A DNA stretch of 14,284 bases from an uncultured Lachnospiraceae bacterium (lineage in GTDB: Bacteria; Bacillota; Clostridia; Lachnospirales; Lachnospiraceae): NCBI GenBank assembly GCA_910578475.1, contig CAJTRK010000054.1:1-14284 (forward strand), given 5' to 3'. Below, in pieces: positions 13,978 to 14,284 of this stretch; the stretch's first letter is position 1; each line of letters begins with the position of its first letter. Below the pieces are notes generated by a model. It worked only from the letters and a program-made list of their open reading frames with translations, was not told the DNA's origin and ran no database searches. The position numbers and the translations under genes are program-made.

Positions 13978-14231
13978 ATGGGCACATTCACAAACTTTAT
14001 CAAACTCCACAAACCCGGAGAAACTGAAAAATACAATATCAACGTCTTCAACGCCAATGCAGAGCTTATCGACTCTGCATTGGCGCGTATGGAACAGGAA
14101 AACAAAAGCCGGGATAATTTACTGGACACGCTGAAAACAAAAGCGACCGACCTCGTTGACGGCCTTTTGAGCAAAGAAGACCATGCCAAATATGAAGACG
14201 CCAACAACAAGAAGCACACACACAATAATAA
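13978..14231 (+). repeat. 254-bp direct repeat, copy in fibre 4
   Basis: The counterpart of 11353-11606. It ends in the same codon run (AATAATAA), where novel sequence begins. Confidence 0.9.
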
Positions 14232-14250
14232 CCCGGATTCTCGGAGTTAA
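13978..14250 (+). pseudogene. Tail fibre 4, truncated stub
   Basis: ATG at 13978 follows GAGGAGAACCAA. Residues 1-84 match fibre 3 almost exactly, up to HTHNN. The sequence then switches to an unrelated stretch and ends NPDSRS-stop. The stalk and tip are missing. The ribosome site is usable, so a 90-aa stub containing the attachment region could be made; it might compete for attachment sites, but this is speculation. Alternatively the rest of fibre 4 has been displaced by a rearrangement just right of the window. Confidence 0.75.
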
Positions 14251-14283
14251 CATGACGAGGTTGGTACCTTCACTCCGAGATCC
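14235..14283. repeat. 12-bp inverted repeat at the fibre 4 breakpoint
   Basis: GGAT(T)CTCGGAGT (14235-14247) and ACTCCGAGATCC (14272-14283) are reverse complements over 12 bp, with one bulged T and a 24-nt spacer containing GGTACC. It starts four bases after the sequence departs from fibre 3. It could be a hairpin, an element end or a recombinase site; the window ends before this can be decided. Confidence 0.5.
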
Positions 14284-14284
14284 T

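Noticed and set aside
13893..14225. N-terminal extension of the IS110 transposase frame into fibre 4
   Set aside because: The frame stays open by chance on the strand opposite fibre 4; the transposase has a proper ATG at 13892 with AAAGGAG upstream, and the extension matches the antisense of other fibre copies.
6396..14250. Diversity-generating retroelement acting on the fibre tips
   Set aside because: No reverse transcriptase, no template/variable repeat pair with adenine-specific differences; tips differ by whole-module replacement.
1..14284. CRISPR array or tRNA genes
   Set aside because: No regularly spaced short repeats and no cloverleaf with a recognisable T-loop were seen; the hairpin at the right edge does not form a tRNA.

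Overview
The window looks like the tail-tip and host-recognition end of a siphovirus-type prophage, or a tail-like particle derived from one, in a low-to-mid GC Gram-positive of the class Clostridia, most likely Lachnospiraceae. The evidence is strong AAGGAGG-type ribosome sites, tightly packed same-strand tail genes, protein motifs typical of Clostridia prophage tails, a Hol-Tox-like mini-toxin and an IS110 relic. This assignment comes from family recognition, not from a database search.

Left half (1-6358) is an ordinary, intact late tail operon on the + strand: the C-terminal part of a tape-measure-like protein, a small beta-rich protein, a 405-aa protein with FnIII-like and lectin-like parts, a 308-aa tail protein and a 592-aa hub/baseplate-like protein.

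Right half (6396-14284) is a rearranged array of tail-fibre modules. The apparent full module is: fibre (starts MGTFTNFIKLHKP) - a second fibre tip in reverse orientation - a ~110-aa accessory protein - a ~100-aa accessory protein - a terminator - a 240-aa beta-rich protein. No single copy has every part. Module 1 (6396-8461) has a long fibre, a reversed silent tip, a decapitated accessory gene and a truncated 240-aa paralogue. Module 2 (8454-11014) has a short-tip fibre and intact accessory genes. Module 3 (11281-12968) has a long fibre, a reversed decayed tip and wrecked accessory genes. Module 4 (13978-14250) is a fibre stub. Modules 2 and 3, and the module 3/4 junction, carry remnants of the 3' end of the 592-aa hub gene, so amplification seems to have used the hub-fibre junction. 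One duplication is a collinear 784-bp block (5990-6773 = 8457-9240).

The most interesting signal is that two fibre genes are followed, tail to tail, by a reverse-strand sequence that reads as an alternative fibre tip. In module 3 the far end of the reversed tip carries an inverted, diverged copy of the end of the fibre stalk. That is the geometry of an invertible receptor-binding segment (as in the Mu G segment), now apparently frozen or decayed. No invertase gene is in the window.

Other elements are an unlisted 27-codon minus-strand ORF resembling a type I (Hol-Tox) toxin with a convergent hairpin/terminator region (11052-11249), a broken IS110-family transposase (13003-13892), a run of three hairpins in an insertion between modules (10202-10263), and a 12-bp inverted repeat where fibre 4 is cut off at the right edge.
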